This document shows, piece after piece, positions 1 to 9,049 of a DNA stretch of 24,555 bases (position 1 is its first letter; every line of letters starts with the position of its first letter). The notes under the pieces were generated by a model. The model did no database searches, had not been told where the DNA came from, and worked only from the letters and a program-made list of their open reading frames with translations. A program made the position numbers and the translations under genes. Location of the stretch: positions 1 through 24,555 of the forward strand of contig JALQPE010003041.1 of assembly GCA_030407315.1 (NCBI GenBank), in the 5' to 3' direction. This DNA is from Asparagopsis taxiformis (lineage: Eukaryota; Rhodophyta; Florideophyceae; Bonnemaisoniales; Bonnemaisoniaceae).

Positions 1-199
1 AAACAATCTTCTCTCCTACCTGCCGTTAAAACTTCGCAACAATCTTGATAAACCTTAAATGCACAGTTTAAGGTTAACCTGAATATTTTCAGGTATACTT
101 TGGCTAGGTAGGGTACGTAATGAGGAATAATTAGGTTCTTCGGCGGCCTTTCAATACAATTATTTCGCCAACGGGCATTTCCATTTTTGTTTTGAATTT
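1..199. other. left edge, no gene seen
   Basis: AT-rich non-coding sequence with no convincing open frame or repeat. It lies upstream of the palindrome at 200-271 and of gene A. Confidence 0.4.
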
Positions 200-271
200 G
201 AAGTCCCCTCGAGAGATTGAGTTTGAAATCTGCCATCGGAGATTTCAAAACCAATCTCTTGAGAGGACTTC
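200..271. repeat. imperfect palindrome upstream of gene A
   Basis: Arms 200-231 and 240-271 are inverted copies matching at 28 of 32 positions around an 8-base loop. Left arm begins GAAGTCCCCTC and the right arm ends GAGGACTTC. It lies about 420 bases before the gene A start. It could be a fold-back (MITE-like) element or a protein-binding site; the sequence alone does not decide. Confidence 0.8.
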
Positions 272-310
272 ATCTTCTGTTCGAACTTGTAGACTCGTTC
301 TTACAACCAG

Positions 311-320
311 TATATAAATA
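311..320 (+). promoter_or_regulatory. TATA-box-like motif
   Basis: TATATAAATA lies about 370 bases before the ATG of gene A. Between them are two upstream ATGs, one giving an 8-codon mini-ORF at 429-452 and one opening an 87-codon frame at 474 that overlaps the start of A. If this is the promoter, the leader is long and carries uORFs. The call rests on the motif only. Confidence 0.3.
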
Positions 321-688
321 TACACATTGATTTCACTGCATCATTCTCGATCCCTGCGTCTCTTTATACATACACGTCTAGGTTCCGTTATATTGCCACA
401 GCGAAAAATACACCCAATCTACTGGTAATGGCTTCGAGCAGCTCGGAATAAGATCTTTATTATATGGTGATGAATGTTCAAGAGAGATGATCATCACGAT
501 GTTGGTCTCCCATGTCGCTTGGGACAGTTGTTAGTAATTTATAACCGTTACGAGTTATGCAAGTATAAAAATAGTAACCTACCAATTTTCTCTCTATCAT
601 TCCACACGGATACAAGCTGTACAGTTTCGTCATCTTTCCTATTTCCTCAGTCGATACCTCTTCCATTCTTTTCCTGGGAATATCCATT

Positions 689-2077
689 ATGCAAGACCCA
701 ACAGACTTTGTCTCCGAAGGATCAGTCATTGAAGTAGAATGGAGTTTACAAACGAGAGGAAGGAAACAGAAAAAGGTTTGGTGGGGCGCCAAAGTTTTGA
801 GTACTGCCAAGCCGGACGCGTCCGGAGAACATCGTTTGACTGGAAACTTGTTTGTTACGCTGCAATATCAATCTAAACACGGTTTCGACCAGTCAGTCTC
901 TACAGCAAAATTATTCAAGAACAATTCGCTGCTGGACATTGACTCTGGAAACATGCTACGTTGGAGGTTTGGAGAGCAACTAGCACTAGAGCAGACGATC
1001 TCGTCTGCGGGTGAAGACAGTTTCCATAAAAAAGACTGCAAACAAAACTTGTTGAGTCGATCCAAGTCCGAGCCGCGCTTAGTTTGCGATGAGAGTCCTC
1101 CTGGTCCTAACATCAATGAGGACATATCCAAGCTGTTTCAAAAGGTATCCTACCTCGAAAGGCAGATTCTCAACTGTCGCGGTTCATCAAGCGCTACTGG
1201 ACCCATCTTCGGAAACATTGTGTGCGACTACCTGTTCCAGAGAGTTGGCTTAAAACTGGACAAACCCCTTTCCTCCAAATCACGAAGTCTGAAACAGGCC
1301 GGGAAGTGAGAGCTCCCTGGTGCAAGACTATGTGACGGCAAGAGCAGATTGCTCGCTTGAACAGTTTTTACAACTTTCCAGGCTATGCGAAGAGAAGAAC
1401 AACCAAACACAATTTTCCTGCCGAGCGTCGAGGCGGTTCGAATTTCAACTGGGAGATATAAAGAGCTATCGATCCACTTTGGAACATACTATGACCTCTG
1501 CAATACTTTAGCTCCTTCCATGTCTACATGCACGAACTCTACTATCCTCAAGTGGAAGAAAACACGACACGATTCTGGGTCTTCTGTCATTAGAGTTTTG
1601 GGAACTCTAGCAGACAGTGCTTCAGAAGATTTTATTCCATCTACAAAGGCTGTTCTTGTTGGTTCCTCTTTATACAGGAGATCTGAAAACATGAGTAGTA
1701 CTGTCGTTCTTACTCGAGAATCTGATGAATACGACTATGTCAATTGCAGCTATTCGTATCCTTTGGAAGCTCGCGTCCTCTCAAGTCGAGAAATGCAGGA
1801 GAACTTTGAGCTGCCGGACAGCAAAAATTTCAAACTGGCCAACTCGTTCTCACTGACCTGGAAACCTGTTCAAGGCCCTCGTCCATATGGAACTTTCGAG
1901 CGCGTTCTCAAGAATGTTGTGTTGGGAACTGCATACTTGAACCTCCCAGCATGCATTTTCAGTGGACACACCATCTGCAGCGAGCTAGACACAATTGGAC
2001 ATGACGTTATTGTTGGACAGAATAGTTCCCCTGTCGATGCACCTCATCCTACCGTACACGATGTCGCCTCCGAGTAA
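689..2077 (+). CDS. gene A: Tudor/Agenet-like protein with coiled segment, frame-interrupted
   Basis: I do not recognise the family by name. Starting at the ATG at 689, residues 12-95 read like a small beta-barrel: VIEVEW, then VWWGAKV with paired Trp at 31-32, then FVTLQYQ and LRWRF. That pattern suits Tudor/Agenet chromatin-reader folds (inference from spacing). A heptad-like stretch follows near 1130-1260 (VSYLERQIL). The first frame closes at 1307-1309, and homology to gene A' (9050-10755) continues in another frame to about 1400 (1308-1400) and then in the original frame to 2077. Shared blocks include SSVIRVLGTLADS with A' SSLQILGTALCED, GSSLYRR with GSSMFCALRR, and FSLTWKPV with FRVEWEPV. 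The gene is therefore one unit broken at about 1290 and 1400, by indels or unrecognised introns. It converges on gene B. No catalytic residues are seen; a nuclear role is a guess. Confidence 0.6.
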
Positions 2078-2188
2078 AACGTTTTCTATGTTTTCTAGAT
2101 GGGTCTACAAGACTGTTCAGAATTAGCCAACCTCGATTAAGTCGATGGTATCCATCGATACATGCTCCGTATCTTTCTGGCCTGTTCC

Positions 2189-2367
2189 TTCGTCCAGGGA
2201 CTGTCTGCATTCTGTAACAATGATTGCCCTCCACTTGGCAAAATATCCCTGAAAATAATACCGGGTATTATTCTTAGGTTTCGTCCAGGGATCGCCTGTA
2301 GTCGGTACGAATGATTGCCCTCCACTTGGCAAAATATTCCTCAAAATAATACCCGGTATTATTTTCC
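2189..2367. repeat. 91-bp tandem duplication, two units
   Basis: Two adjacent units start at 2189 and 2280 with TTCGTCCAGGG. They share a long block containing GATTGCCCTCCACTTGGCAA, and each ends in a palindromic AATAATACCSGGTATTATT core. The units lie in the gap between the convergent 3' ends of A and B, so they may mark a former insertion or form part of the 3' ends. Small ORFs here are repeat by-products. Confidence 0.85.
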
Positions 2368-2684
2368 GCACTACTCTGCCAGGTGGAGCTACGGCATTGG
2401 ATGGGACTGCACAGGCCCCGAAGCTACTAGAGGCGTGCTCAATGACAGGGTAAAACTCTTAACCGTAGTAGACATGACGCTTTCTAGTCGCAGAGTGAGC
2501 TGAAAAATAAGAACGATAGCTTTTGTTTCCAGTACACCATGTAGTACGTAGCATGCTAGGGTGCACCTTTTCCACTCATATCCTAGACAGTTTCATATCT
2601 AAAGGTTTCTATTTCTCCTCATTCTGCCTCGTCGTAATTATTTTACTTCAAAGGTTATGAAACTTTACTTATCCGCTTCCATTA
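2368..2684. other. intergenic tail between convergent A and B
   Basis: About 300 bases, AT-rich toward the B side. No gene is supported. It presumably holds the 3' untranslated regions and poly(A) signals of two convergent genes, but no signal stands out enough to mark. Confidence 0.4.
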
Positions 2685-4206
2685 TCAATCTTCCTCATCA
2701 AGGAAAACTTCAACGTAGCTTTCACTCCCATCTTCTTCATTTCCATGTCCGCTATCCTCCTCAAATGCGGTACTACGCTGTTCCAAGTGTTGTTCATCGA
2801 ATTTTTCGTTAGTAATTGTCAGTACATCTTCGCAGAGATGCCTCTTACAGATTCGCTCACTCGGCAACATCGCCTTTCCTAATTGTTTGAGCTCGTCTTG
2901 TACACTTTCTTCGAAGGTCTGACCTGATTGTACCTTGAAAATTCCTAGAATCCCGGAAGCGATTGCATAGACAAATCTGAGTGAATTGCAGGAACGTCGC
3001 AGGAAAACCATTCTACTCGTGCATTGAAGGAAAGCAATTGCAGTGTTCAGGGCTACCTCCAGGATATTGATTCTCCTTCGAATCATCCTTTTGGCCACAC
3101 ATCCCGATATCTCGACTTCGTACTGAATGATGACAACCATCTCTTTCCGCTCAGCGATGAATTGTATCAAGATCTCGGAATTCTTGTCATCCACAACTTT
3201 CCGTTCCTCAGGCCTTAGATTTCCGTTGGTCACACGGGTATCGGGGATAACATCCATATCTCGAGTGAGATCGTGAGTTGGAAACTCGAAAGTGATAGAG
3301 GCGTCCGTTTCCAAGACTAGAGCGAACCCCAGTTCGACAAGGAATCGATGGCGCACCTGCTCTCTAGACTTGTTCAGGAAACCGAGCACCTTTGTCAGCG
3401 CAACTTTCGTAACAGCCAAAGATATTTCACGCTTGCTCAACTGTCCACCATTTCCATCTGTTTTCCTCCGCTTCCTAGCCCCTCCGTCAATGCTTCCTGC
3501 AGGCTGGTTTCGGCCATCGCCAGTGGCACCATAAACAACTTCTTCGATTATTTTGTCCGGAATGTACTTGTTCTCCTTCCAGACGTTGAACGCATTCGAA
3601 TCGCGTCCAGAGCTCGAGCCTTCCACTGTACGGCCTGTACCACTTTTTCCTTCTGAATGTTCCGCAGGAGAGACATCACCACTTGGAATCGAAGCTCGAT
3701 GTTGTTCTTCCCGGTGTTGGATTGGAAAACATCTCTCTTGTCATTGCTCTGCTTCGCAAACATCATTGCAGAGAGCAGCCTGCACCCACGGAGGTCGTAG
3801 ATTCTTGGTTGGTGTAAATTGTCGCCCCAGCATCAATCTTGTCGACCAGCAAAGGTACAACAGTTCCAAATACTGCACACAGAAAATTGTAAGGAAACGA
3901 TAGTTCTGCTGACTGCGAGATGCGCAAACGGTCCCTGTCCTTGTCAGTCATCCCCTTCTTCGAATTGCCCTGACTCTGCTGTAATAAACCATCACAGATG
4001 TCTTTCACACCCTGTAATTCCGTTACTATAAACTCGACGCGACTCATCAGCTTTTCGATTTGCTGGCGTTGGGACGTTCGATCATCGTCGATTTCATCCA
4101 TCCTCTCCCCAATACGACGAACTTCCCCAGTCACTGTCCTGAATCCCTCTCGAATAATCCCTGCTAGGCAGTCATTTGGATTTTCCTCACGACGCTGAGA
4201 TTCCAT
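2685..4206 (-). CDS. gene B: unrecognised coiled-coil, NLS-bearing protein, frame-interrupted
   Basis: The product is unknown. On the minus strand the ATG at 4206 opens a 147-codon frame with charged heptads (MESQRREE, IGERMDEIDDD, RQQIEKLMSRVEFIV), likely a coiled coil. It closes at 3763 and coding continues one frame back (about 3766-3690: MMFAKQSNDKRD), then one frame back again into the long 313-codon frame ending at 2685. That part holds a basic RKRRKTDG patch (candidate NLS), helical blocks such as LTKVLGFLNKSREQ, a beta-rich block ILIQFIAERKEMVVIIQYEV, and a very acidic C-terminus ending DEED. Gene B' (10876-12514) has the same blocks in the same order (KRKR patch, LTKFFNNSRRALKQ, IFNTFTLDCQELIIQVIYTV), so both come from one family. 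The N-terminal ATG and the two -1 breaks are seen directly; no function can be assigned. Confidence 0.6.
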
Positions 4207-4529
4207 CTTCCGTCAAACTTCGCCTCTCGTTCCAATCGCAAAGTGTCACTCCAGACGATTTTTGCTGCAACGAGAATGCTAGCAATAGTAACAAATAATG
4301 CCAACTACTCTACTCATATCCTCTGAAAACGACCGATTTTCTCCTACCTTTTTTGTAACGGTCATTTCCATGTGACCATGCATCCTCTACACTTCTCACT
4401 ACTAGTAGCTTCAGAATAGTTTCCTCTCTTCTCTACTTGAACTCACATGCAAACACATTGTACAACCCTATCCTGGACAACTATTGCAACATTGAATCTC
4501 AGAAAATACCAATCACCAATTACTATCAA
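4207..4529. other. upstream region of gene B
   Basis: About 320 bases with no gene. It should contain the B promoter on the minus strand. No clear TATA box or repeat is visible until the TACTGCC cluster begins at 4530. Confidence 0.4.
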
Positions 4530-4863
4530 GGCAGTACTTGCAGGCAGTACAATTCACTGCCGGAGCCAGTATATTTTACTGCCTGATTCTAATGCCAGGT
4601 CATTTGCCAGGGCAGTACTGTATGGCAGTACATTCCATTGCAAAAATCATCAAAAATCACTGCATTGCACTACTGCCCTGTGGTACCAGCAAAAATTACT
4701 AGAATTTGCTATCGTACAGTACTGCATTCTGCTCCATACCGTACTGCCAGGAAATTTTGTATTTTACTGCCTGCGGCACTAGAACTGAAAAAATTAAAAT
4801 AGTAATTTTACTGCCTCAGGCACTACATTGCTCAGGCAGTGATTTTTACTGCCTCAGGCAGTA
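4530..4863. repeat. cluster of 11 GGCAGTA/TACTGCC sites
   Basis: The 7-mer occurs exactly 11 times in 334 bases. Forward copies are at 4530, 4543, 4611, 4624 and 4857. Reverse copies are at 4577, 4671, 4742, 4765, 4809 and 4847. Less than 0.1 would be expected by chance. The last pair forms the perfect 17-bp palindrome TACTGCCTCAGGCAGTA at 4847-4863. Further near matches (GGCAGTG, CACTGCC) fill the gaps. The cluster sits in the divergent space between genes B and D, where a shared regulatory array or a decayed fold-back element would be expected. Confidence 0.9.
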
Positions 4864-4900
4864 AATTTACTACATTTTTTGATCTCAAACTCAGTAGTGG

Positions 4901-5083
4901 ATGGCAATTGGGTCGGTTAAGCAGCTGAAGGAGTTGCAATGGCATCTCACCAATGCCATTGCAATGTATAGAGGGGACGACTGGAGCAGTGAGGTTCGAA
5001 TGAGACGGAGAACCACACGTTTTACAGGATTTGGAAACGAACTTGAAAGAGTTTTTCAATCCGACATTGAAGAAATAGACTAA
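4901..5083 (+). CDS. short ORF upstream of gene D, possible 5' exon
   Basis: ATG at 4901 opens 60 codons with helical (SVKQLKELQWHL) and basic (RMRRRTTR) stretches, closing at TAA 5081-5083. A neighbouring frame (about 5079-5287) reads KARRKRRPSAAN and GIRRRSQRLRS, which resembles the basic SPRMKRN region in front of the D' oxygenase domain. These pieces may be the true N-terminus of gene D, separated from it by frame breaks or a small intron. No family is recognised, and this may not be a gene by itself. Confidence 0.3.
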   Translation: MAIGSVKQLKELQWHLTNAIAMYRGDDWSSEVRMRRRTTRFTGFGNELERVFQSDIEEID

Positions 5084-5145
5084 GGCTCGACGCAAACGCC
5101 GCCCTTCTGCTGCCAATGTGAGACTCACTCACAAGAAGCAGCGAA

Positions 5146-7053
5146 ATGTGGAACATGAGCCTGCTTTGCATGGCATCCGCCGCCGTTCACAGCGACTTCG
5201 CTCGACGGGAAGCACACGCCCTCGAGGAAGAAGAGCCGGTTGCGGTACAAAAATCCGCCGGGGAAGAAGAACAGGCCGTTGTTGGTAAACTCACCGATCA
5301 ACAACAAGCCACTGCTTCCGGTGATGAGGGTGACGAAGACTCCGCCCGTTCCCCCGATTCTGCCGTTGAGATTGTCCCCCAAGATAACCAACGTGCTGGT
5401 GCGACTCCCTCCAACCAAGAATCTGTCCATACCGCTTCGGACGAGGAAGACAAAAACGGTGCAGACGAGGGCCAAGTCGAAAGCAAGGGGGTTCGCGAAG
5501 TGACAATTACATTCACTGTTCCGGAAGGAGTGGAAGTCGATGAAGACGGTTACATCGTTCGTGACTCTCCTTCGGAACACGACCTCCTGTTCGACGACCG
5601 TATGCCATCTCTTCCTGACGATTTCGAAGTCAAAGACCGAGCCGAAGGGCATCGTCTGGCGCAGCGTCCCGCGGACGTCATCGCATCGGTGAGGGTTGGC
5701 TGTCTGCCTCCGATTGAGCTCAGGTTGTTATTGGAGAGTGTGGAAATCGATGAGGAGGGCAGAGAGGTGAGGTATTTGAAGCAAGTGGCGATGGACCCTG
5801 TGTTTGAGGGGCTGCATATTCCGGAACAACATCGGGCTCGTCATCTTGTTCTGGAGATCGACACCATCTATCCGATGTTTTTCGCAGCGTGGAAGATGGC
5901 TGCCAAGGCGATGTGTGAGCCTACATCGATGTTTCTACCCTCGAGGCTGGACTTCGCCCAGGTTGCGCGAATGTCTACAAGCTGGAAGGATTCGTATGAG
6001 GCCGGCACTGGTATGGCGTACTTCCACAATTGCCGAACGGAAATCAACGAACGAGGGTATACGGTGATGCACAATTTCACCGATGTAAGCTACCTCGATG
6101 CGTCGGACAAGTTCCCATTTGACTTGGGTCTCATGGAAGAAATTCCTAACCAGGAATTGTTTCGGTACTTTTTGGGAACGTGGGAGGGGGAGCAGGTGCA
6201 CAAGGACCCTGGGAACCGGCAGCTGTGGAGTCCCATTGTCAATACAGGGGACGATGAAACAGATGAGAAGAACCGGAATGAGGGGAGGGCTCGCTTCACG
6301 TCTACGCGCCACTGCCTGGTTGACTATGCCGATAACGATGAGACACATATCGACCGGTTCAAGTTTGTGACGCGGCGAGCCCTGCTGGATGTGTGGTTGG
6401 GAATCCTTGTCCGGCTGATAGGGCTGGAGGAGTGCGGTTTACCGGGAGAAAAACTTGTCATGCCGGCATCTGGGGGACGGTTTTTGATAACGGGAAAGGG
6501 GTGTCCTCGGCAGGTCCCACACAATGATTTCCCTGTTCCTCCTCGCGACCGCAAAGATCAACTTCCGGGTTACTTTGTTATTGCCAACGGAGATGACCCA
6601 TTCCCTATCTGGGTGTGTCCAGGGTCCCACAAGTACGTCTTTTCCAAAGCGCTGGAATTAGATATGTACGCCAAGACGATGAAGCTGAAGAAGGTAATCG
6701 TTCCGCCACGTTCAGTCTTCATCGGTCACGGCCATGTACAACACGCCGGGGCAGGGCATGTCAACAGAGTTGTGTCACACACGATAACGAGGTATCACAC
6801 GTATTTCAGGAATGCGTCGTATCCGATTCCCGACAATGTTTCGTTTGGTTTCATCAGGCGGTTGGGATTCGAAGAAGAAGTAATCCCCAATGCTCCGCGC
6901 CGGTCTGCCAGGCAAAGTCAACCGGCACCTGTCAATGTTCGCCACAAGACAGTTCTTCCCATCCCGGTCAAGAAAGATCGTACTACGATCCGCATCATTC
7001 CGAGCTGCCCTGTCTTCGGCCTAGTAGGCCGAAGACAGGGCAGCTCGGAATGA
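5146..7053 (+). CDS. gene D: PhyH-like 2-oxoglutarate/Fe(II) oxygenase-fold protein
   Basis: The 635-codon frame starts at the first in-frame ATG after a stop at 5119. Residues about 16-110 are acidic and low complexity; the folded part is C-terminal. Residues 456-551 carry the double-stranded beta-helix signature of 2OG-Fe(II) oxygenases: HxD at H459-N-D461, a PGSH motif at 492-495 as in phytanoyl-CoA dioxygenase-like proteins, a distal His (H533 in VQHAGAG), and R549 as candidate 2-oxoglutarate ligand. Substrate is unknown. It is homologous to D' (13035-14536). Blocks correspond in order: GRFLITGKGCPRQVPHNDF with LRLLLTGNGTKRQASHFAF, and VIVPPRSVFIGHGHVQHAG with VWIPPFSVMVMRGDIEHAG. The C-terminus is basic (PRRSARQ). 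The frame ends inside a perfect palindrome; the -1 frame continues to 7184 with an acidic DEEEEQFSDG end, probably the original C-terminus. No signal peptide or membrane segment is seen. Confidence 0.8.
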   Translation: MWNMSLLCMASAAVHSDFARREAHALEEEEPVAVQKSAGEEEQAVVGKLTDQQQATASGDEGDEDSARSPDSAVEIVPQDNQRAGATPSNQESVHTASDEEDKNGADEGQVESKGVREVTITFTVPEGVEVDEDGYIVRDSPSEHDLLFDDRMPSLPDDFEVKDRAEGHRLAQRPADVIASVRVGCLPPIELRLLLESVEIDEEGREVRYLKQVAMDPVFEGLHIPEQHRARHLVLEIDTIYPMFFAAWKMAAKAMCEPTSMFLPSRLDFAQVARMSTSWKDSYEAGTGMAYFHNCRTEINERGYTVMHNFTDVSYLDASDKFPFDLGLMEEIPNQELFRYFLGTWEGEQVHKDPGNRQLWSPIVNTGDDETDEKNRNEGRARFTSTRHCLVDYADNDETHIDRFKFVTRRALLDVWLGILVRLIGLEECGLPGEKLVMPASGGRFLITGKGCPRQVPHNDFPVPPRDRKDQLPGYFVIANGDDPFPIWVCPGSHKYVFSKALELDMYAKTMKLKKVIVPPRSVFIGHGHVQHAGAGHVNRVVSHTITRYHTYFRNASYPIPDNVSFGFIRRLGFEEEVIPNAPRRSARQSQPAPVNVRHKTVLPIPVKKDRTTIRIIPSCPVFGLVGRRQGSSE

Positions 7054-7060
7054 TGCGGAT
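6988..7060. repeat. perfect 36-bp palindrome at the 3' end of gene D
   Basis: Arms 6988-7023 and 7025-7060 are exact inverted copies around a single G at 7024; the centre reads GGCCTAGTAGGCC. The gene D stop codon (7051-7053) lies in the second arm, and the more plausible C-terminus continues in another frame beyond it. A snap-back duplication, an insertion or an assembly artefact could produce this. A smaller near-palindrome (GATCGTACTACGATC) adjoins it at 6976-6990. Confidence 0.95.
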
Positions 7061-7184
7061 GAAGACGACAGAACCTCGCAAGCCTATAGCCCACACAATT
7101 AGTGGGGTCCCGTTGATGCCTATTCTGCCGGGAGATCCTGATTATAGTGGGGACGAAGAGGAAGAACAATTTTCCGACGGCTAG
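7054..7184 (+). CDS. probable displaced C-terminus of gene D
   Basis: The frame -1 to gene D reads KTTEPRKPIAHTISGV, then PLMPILPGDPDYSGD and an acidic DEEEEQFSDG before TAG at 7182-7184. The composition fits a real protein tail better than the short palindrome-encoded end of the main frame. It would join gene D if the palindrome duplication or a one-base loss shifted the frame. Confidence 0.45.
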
Positions 7185-7460
7185 ATACCTTAACAAATAC
7201 TACTTTAGTAAACAATTATCAAGAATATAATCATCTCCTTTATCACTTTCAATCTATGAACCTACTATAATGTACTTCCGTTCCATGCTTTCAAACTAGA
7301 TTGTCCATTCCCTCGTGGGTTGGAGCATGATTTCCAGGACGATTCCCTCACATCTCTAGACTCGATGGTCTATGCTAGAAATAGTAGAACAATTGGGTTT
7401 GTACGTGCTTCATCGCCTACTTGCTTCCGGTAATGGGTGGACGTGCACGATACACGATCA
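7185..7460. other. gene D downstream region
   Basis: AT-rich intergenic sequence directly after gene D, with no supported gene. The dispersed-repeat copy starts right after it. Confidence 0.4.
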
Positions 7461-7606
7461 ACCTGAAATGGATGTCCGGTGGATGTCCAGCTCAGATGCA
7501 TTGCTGGCCAGCCCAGAAATTCTAAAATTTCGGGCACAAAAAAATAATGCAAAAACATCGATTTGGGCGGTCGATTGTGCCGTACGGCACACCCCCATCT
7601 CCACAG
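7461..7606 (-). repeat. copy of the dispersed GTGCCGTACGGCAC element
   Basis: This stretch is the reverse-oriented relative of sequences at 19657-19735, 19893-20112, 21080-21323 and 23946-24180. Shared landmarks are GATGTCCGGTGGATGTCC, GGCCAGCCCAGAAATTCTAA, TTTGGGCGGTCGA and the 14-bp palindrome GTGCCGTACGGCAC (7577-7590). It lacks the CAAAAACATG stem seen next to the palindrome in the other copies, so it is a truncated or variant member. ORFs crossing it are repeat by-products. Confidence 0.85.
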
Positions 7607-8042
7607 CATGAGCAATTTTTGAGAAAACCATTGATTTCACTGGTTTGAACCAGTACATTTGGATGGAATCCGGCCAGAGCAAATTTGTAAATTTTATTCG
7701 AAAAAACCACGCGACGTGGCTGGATACAGTAGAGAAATGGGATGGAAAAAACCAGAGGAAAGTATTGGCCAGGCCAGGCTGAAAGGCTGGTTCTGTACTG
7801 TAGTTGGGCATGATTTTTTTGATGGTTTTAGATTTGCGCCCGTCCATACGCTGGCGGCCGGCGGTGGGTGGAAAAAAACCATTGAAATTACTAATTTCGG
7901 CTATGGAATGACGGGAATGGAAAACCAGCGACGGATACAGTACGGAGGGTGGTTGAAACCAGTGCATGGACTAGTTTGGGAGGCTGGTTTCGCTGGTTTT
8001 GGTGGTTCCATTACAGTAGGTGTAGTTTGGGACATGGTGTAA
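7607..8042. other. repeat-like region rich in ACCAG/CTGGT words
   Basis: This contains the near-palindrome ACTGGTT-TG-AACCAGT near 7640. Loosely repeated blocks such as GGATACAGTA followed by GATGGAAAAAACCAG (about 7722-7755) reappear partly inverted or reordered near 7910-7965. Open frames exist on both strands, but none has a recognisable protein. It is probably an old non-autonomous element adjoining the dispersed repeat. Confidence 0.4.
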
Positions 8043-8429
8043 ATGAACTTACGCATGAGCAATGTCTTAGGGTGAGCTGCTTGTAGGCTAGGTGCATGTA
8101 TGAAAATGTTTCTTGGAATATATTCTGGCGTTGCGGTGAGCGAGGGAAATATCCTATGTTAAGGTAGGTGAGAAGGTGAAAGCTAGGAAATAATTGATAA
8201 GTAGTATAGTATGGTAGTGCTGGAAGGGAGGTCAATTGGGTGGTGGAGCCGTAGTGAACACGGGAATTACAATGAAGAGTGGAGGGATTGACATTGTACA
8301 GTAGGTTAGGAAATGGTTTGGCGTCGCGCTCATAATCTACATATCTGCAGATTGGCAATCCAATACTTCCACCTGGTATGCATACGAATCCGTAGAACCG
8401 GAATTCTTCCAGTTACCAAGATCGATTTG
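8043..8429. other. intergenic, nothing recognised
   Basis: About 390 bases with one unconvincing minus-strand frame (8011-8358) of low-complexity Ser/Thr/Leu composition. No gene, RNA or strong repeat is supported. Confidence 0.35.
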
Positions 8430-8553
8430 AACGACCCATACGCACGTTCCCACGCACAGGACCCATACGCATCTCGCGACGAACCAGACCCGTTTGGTTC
8501 GTCGCGCTTTGGGCATAGGGATCCGGTGCGTGGGAGCGCGCGTAAGGGTCGTT
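8430..8553. repeat. 124-bp imperfect hairpin (fold-back) element
   Basis: Outer arms AACGACCC (8430-8437) and GGGTCGTT (8546-8553) and perfect 12-bp inner arms CGCGACGAACCA (8475-8486) and TGGTTCGTCGCG (8495-8506) frame an 8-base loop. Between them, CCCACGCAC pairs with GTGCGTGGG. The shape is that of a small MITE or a structured regulatory site, about 500 bases upstream of gene A'. Confidence 0.8.
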
Positions 8554-8606
8554 GTAGCCAGAGGCACTATTTACGTATGGGACCTTGGCGCAGTAGTACT
8601 GAGAGA

Positions 8607-8635
8607 CTCTATATATATATATAGAGTATATACTC
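8607..8635. repeat. AT palindromes
   Basis: A 20-bp perfect palindrome (CTCT, a TA run, AGAG; 8607-8626) overlaps the 12-bp palindrome GAGTATATACTC (8624-8635). It could be a cruciform-prone microsatellite. A further near-perfect palindrome, GATCACAC-AC-GTGTGATC, lies at 8695-8712. Confidence 0.8.
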
Positions 8636-8765
8636 TCGAGGGAAGTGGCTGAGGATGGGCAACATTAATTTGAGTTGCCAATCACGAAATGGAGGATCAC
8701 ACACGTGTGATCGGGAGCTATAATGGGTAATTAGAAGCGAATGTGAAAAAAGTTGAAATTAAAAA

Positions 8766-8822
8766 TGGTCAGCATCGCAATCCGGGCTGGTTGACATGCC
8801 GGATTGAGTTTTGCTCGAGTAA
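8766..8822. repeat. degenerate copy of the 12.7-kb palindromic element
   Basis: TGGTCAGCATCGCAATCCGG followed by ATGCCGGATTGAGTTTTGCT and CGAG matches one arm of the element at 12743-12808 along its length with scattered substitutions. One copy therefore lies on each side of the A'/B' pair. Confidence 0.7.
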
Positions 8823-9049
8823 GTTGAGTATGAAAGAATCGATCAGCGAGTCATGCCATTTCGTGGTAAACGTAATGACGTTACGGAGTAGATGATTCAT
8901 CATGATTATGTACACATATATGAGGCTGTATCGCCGTAGTGAAAAGTTGGTATTGCATCAACTGCATTGTTAAATTGTCGTCTTCTATAGAATTAGAACT
9001 AATTTCGAAGGGGAATCATGACGAACAGGCGTGAGTCAGCGAGGATTAG

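Noticed and set aside
1306..1381. Candidate intron in gene A (AA|GTGAGAG ... TTTCCAG|G)
   Set aside because: Splice-like ends look good, but joining them gives a frame that stops at 1511 and leaves the homology after about 1400 out of frame. It could still be real together with a second break, so it is not annotated.
5125..5652. Minus-strand 175-codon frame opposite gene D
   Set aside because: It is antisense to the acidic low-complexity N-terminus; the plus strand has the homologous, motif-bearing protein.
5146..7053. Assigning gene D to the TET/JBP DNA hydroxylases
   Set aside because: The PGSH and spacing fit PhyH-like proteins better. Only the general HxD...H fold is visible, so no DNA substrate is claimed.
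7458..8042. Coding frames on both strands across the dispersed repeat (7458-7967, 7659-8042)
   Set aside because: They begin in or run through repeat sequence also present near 20 and 24 kb, and show no motif.
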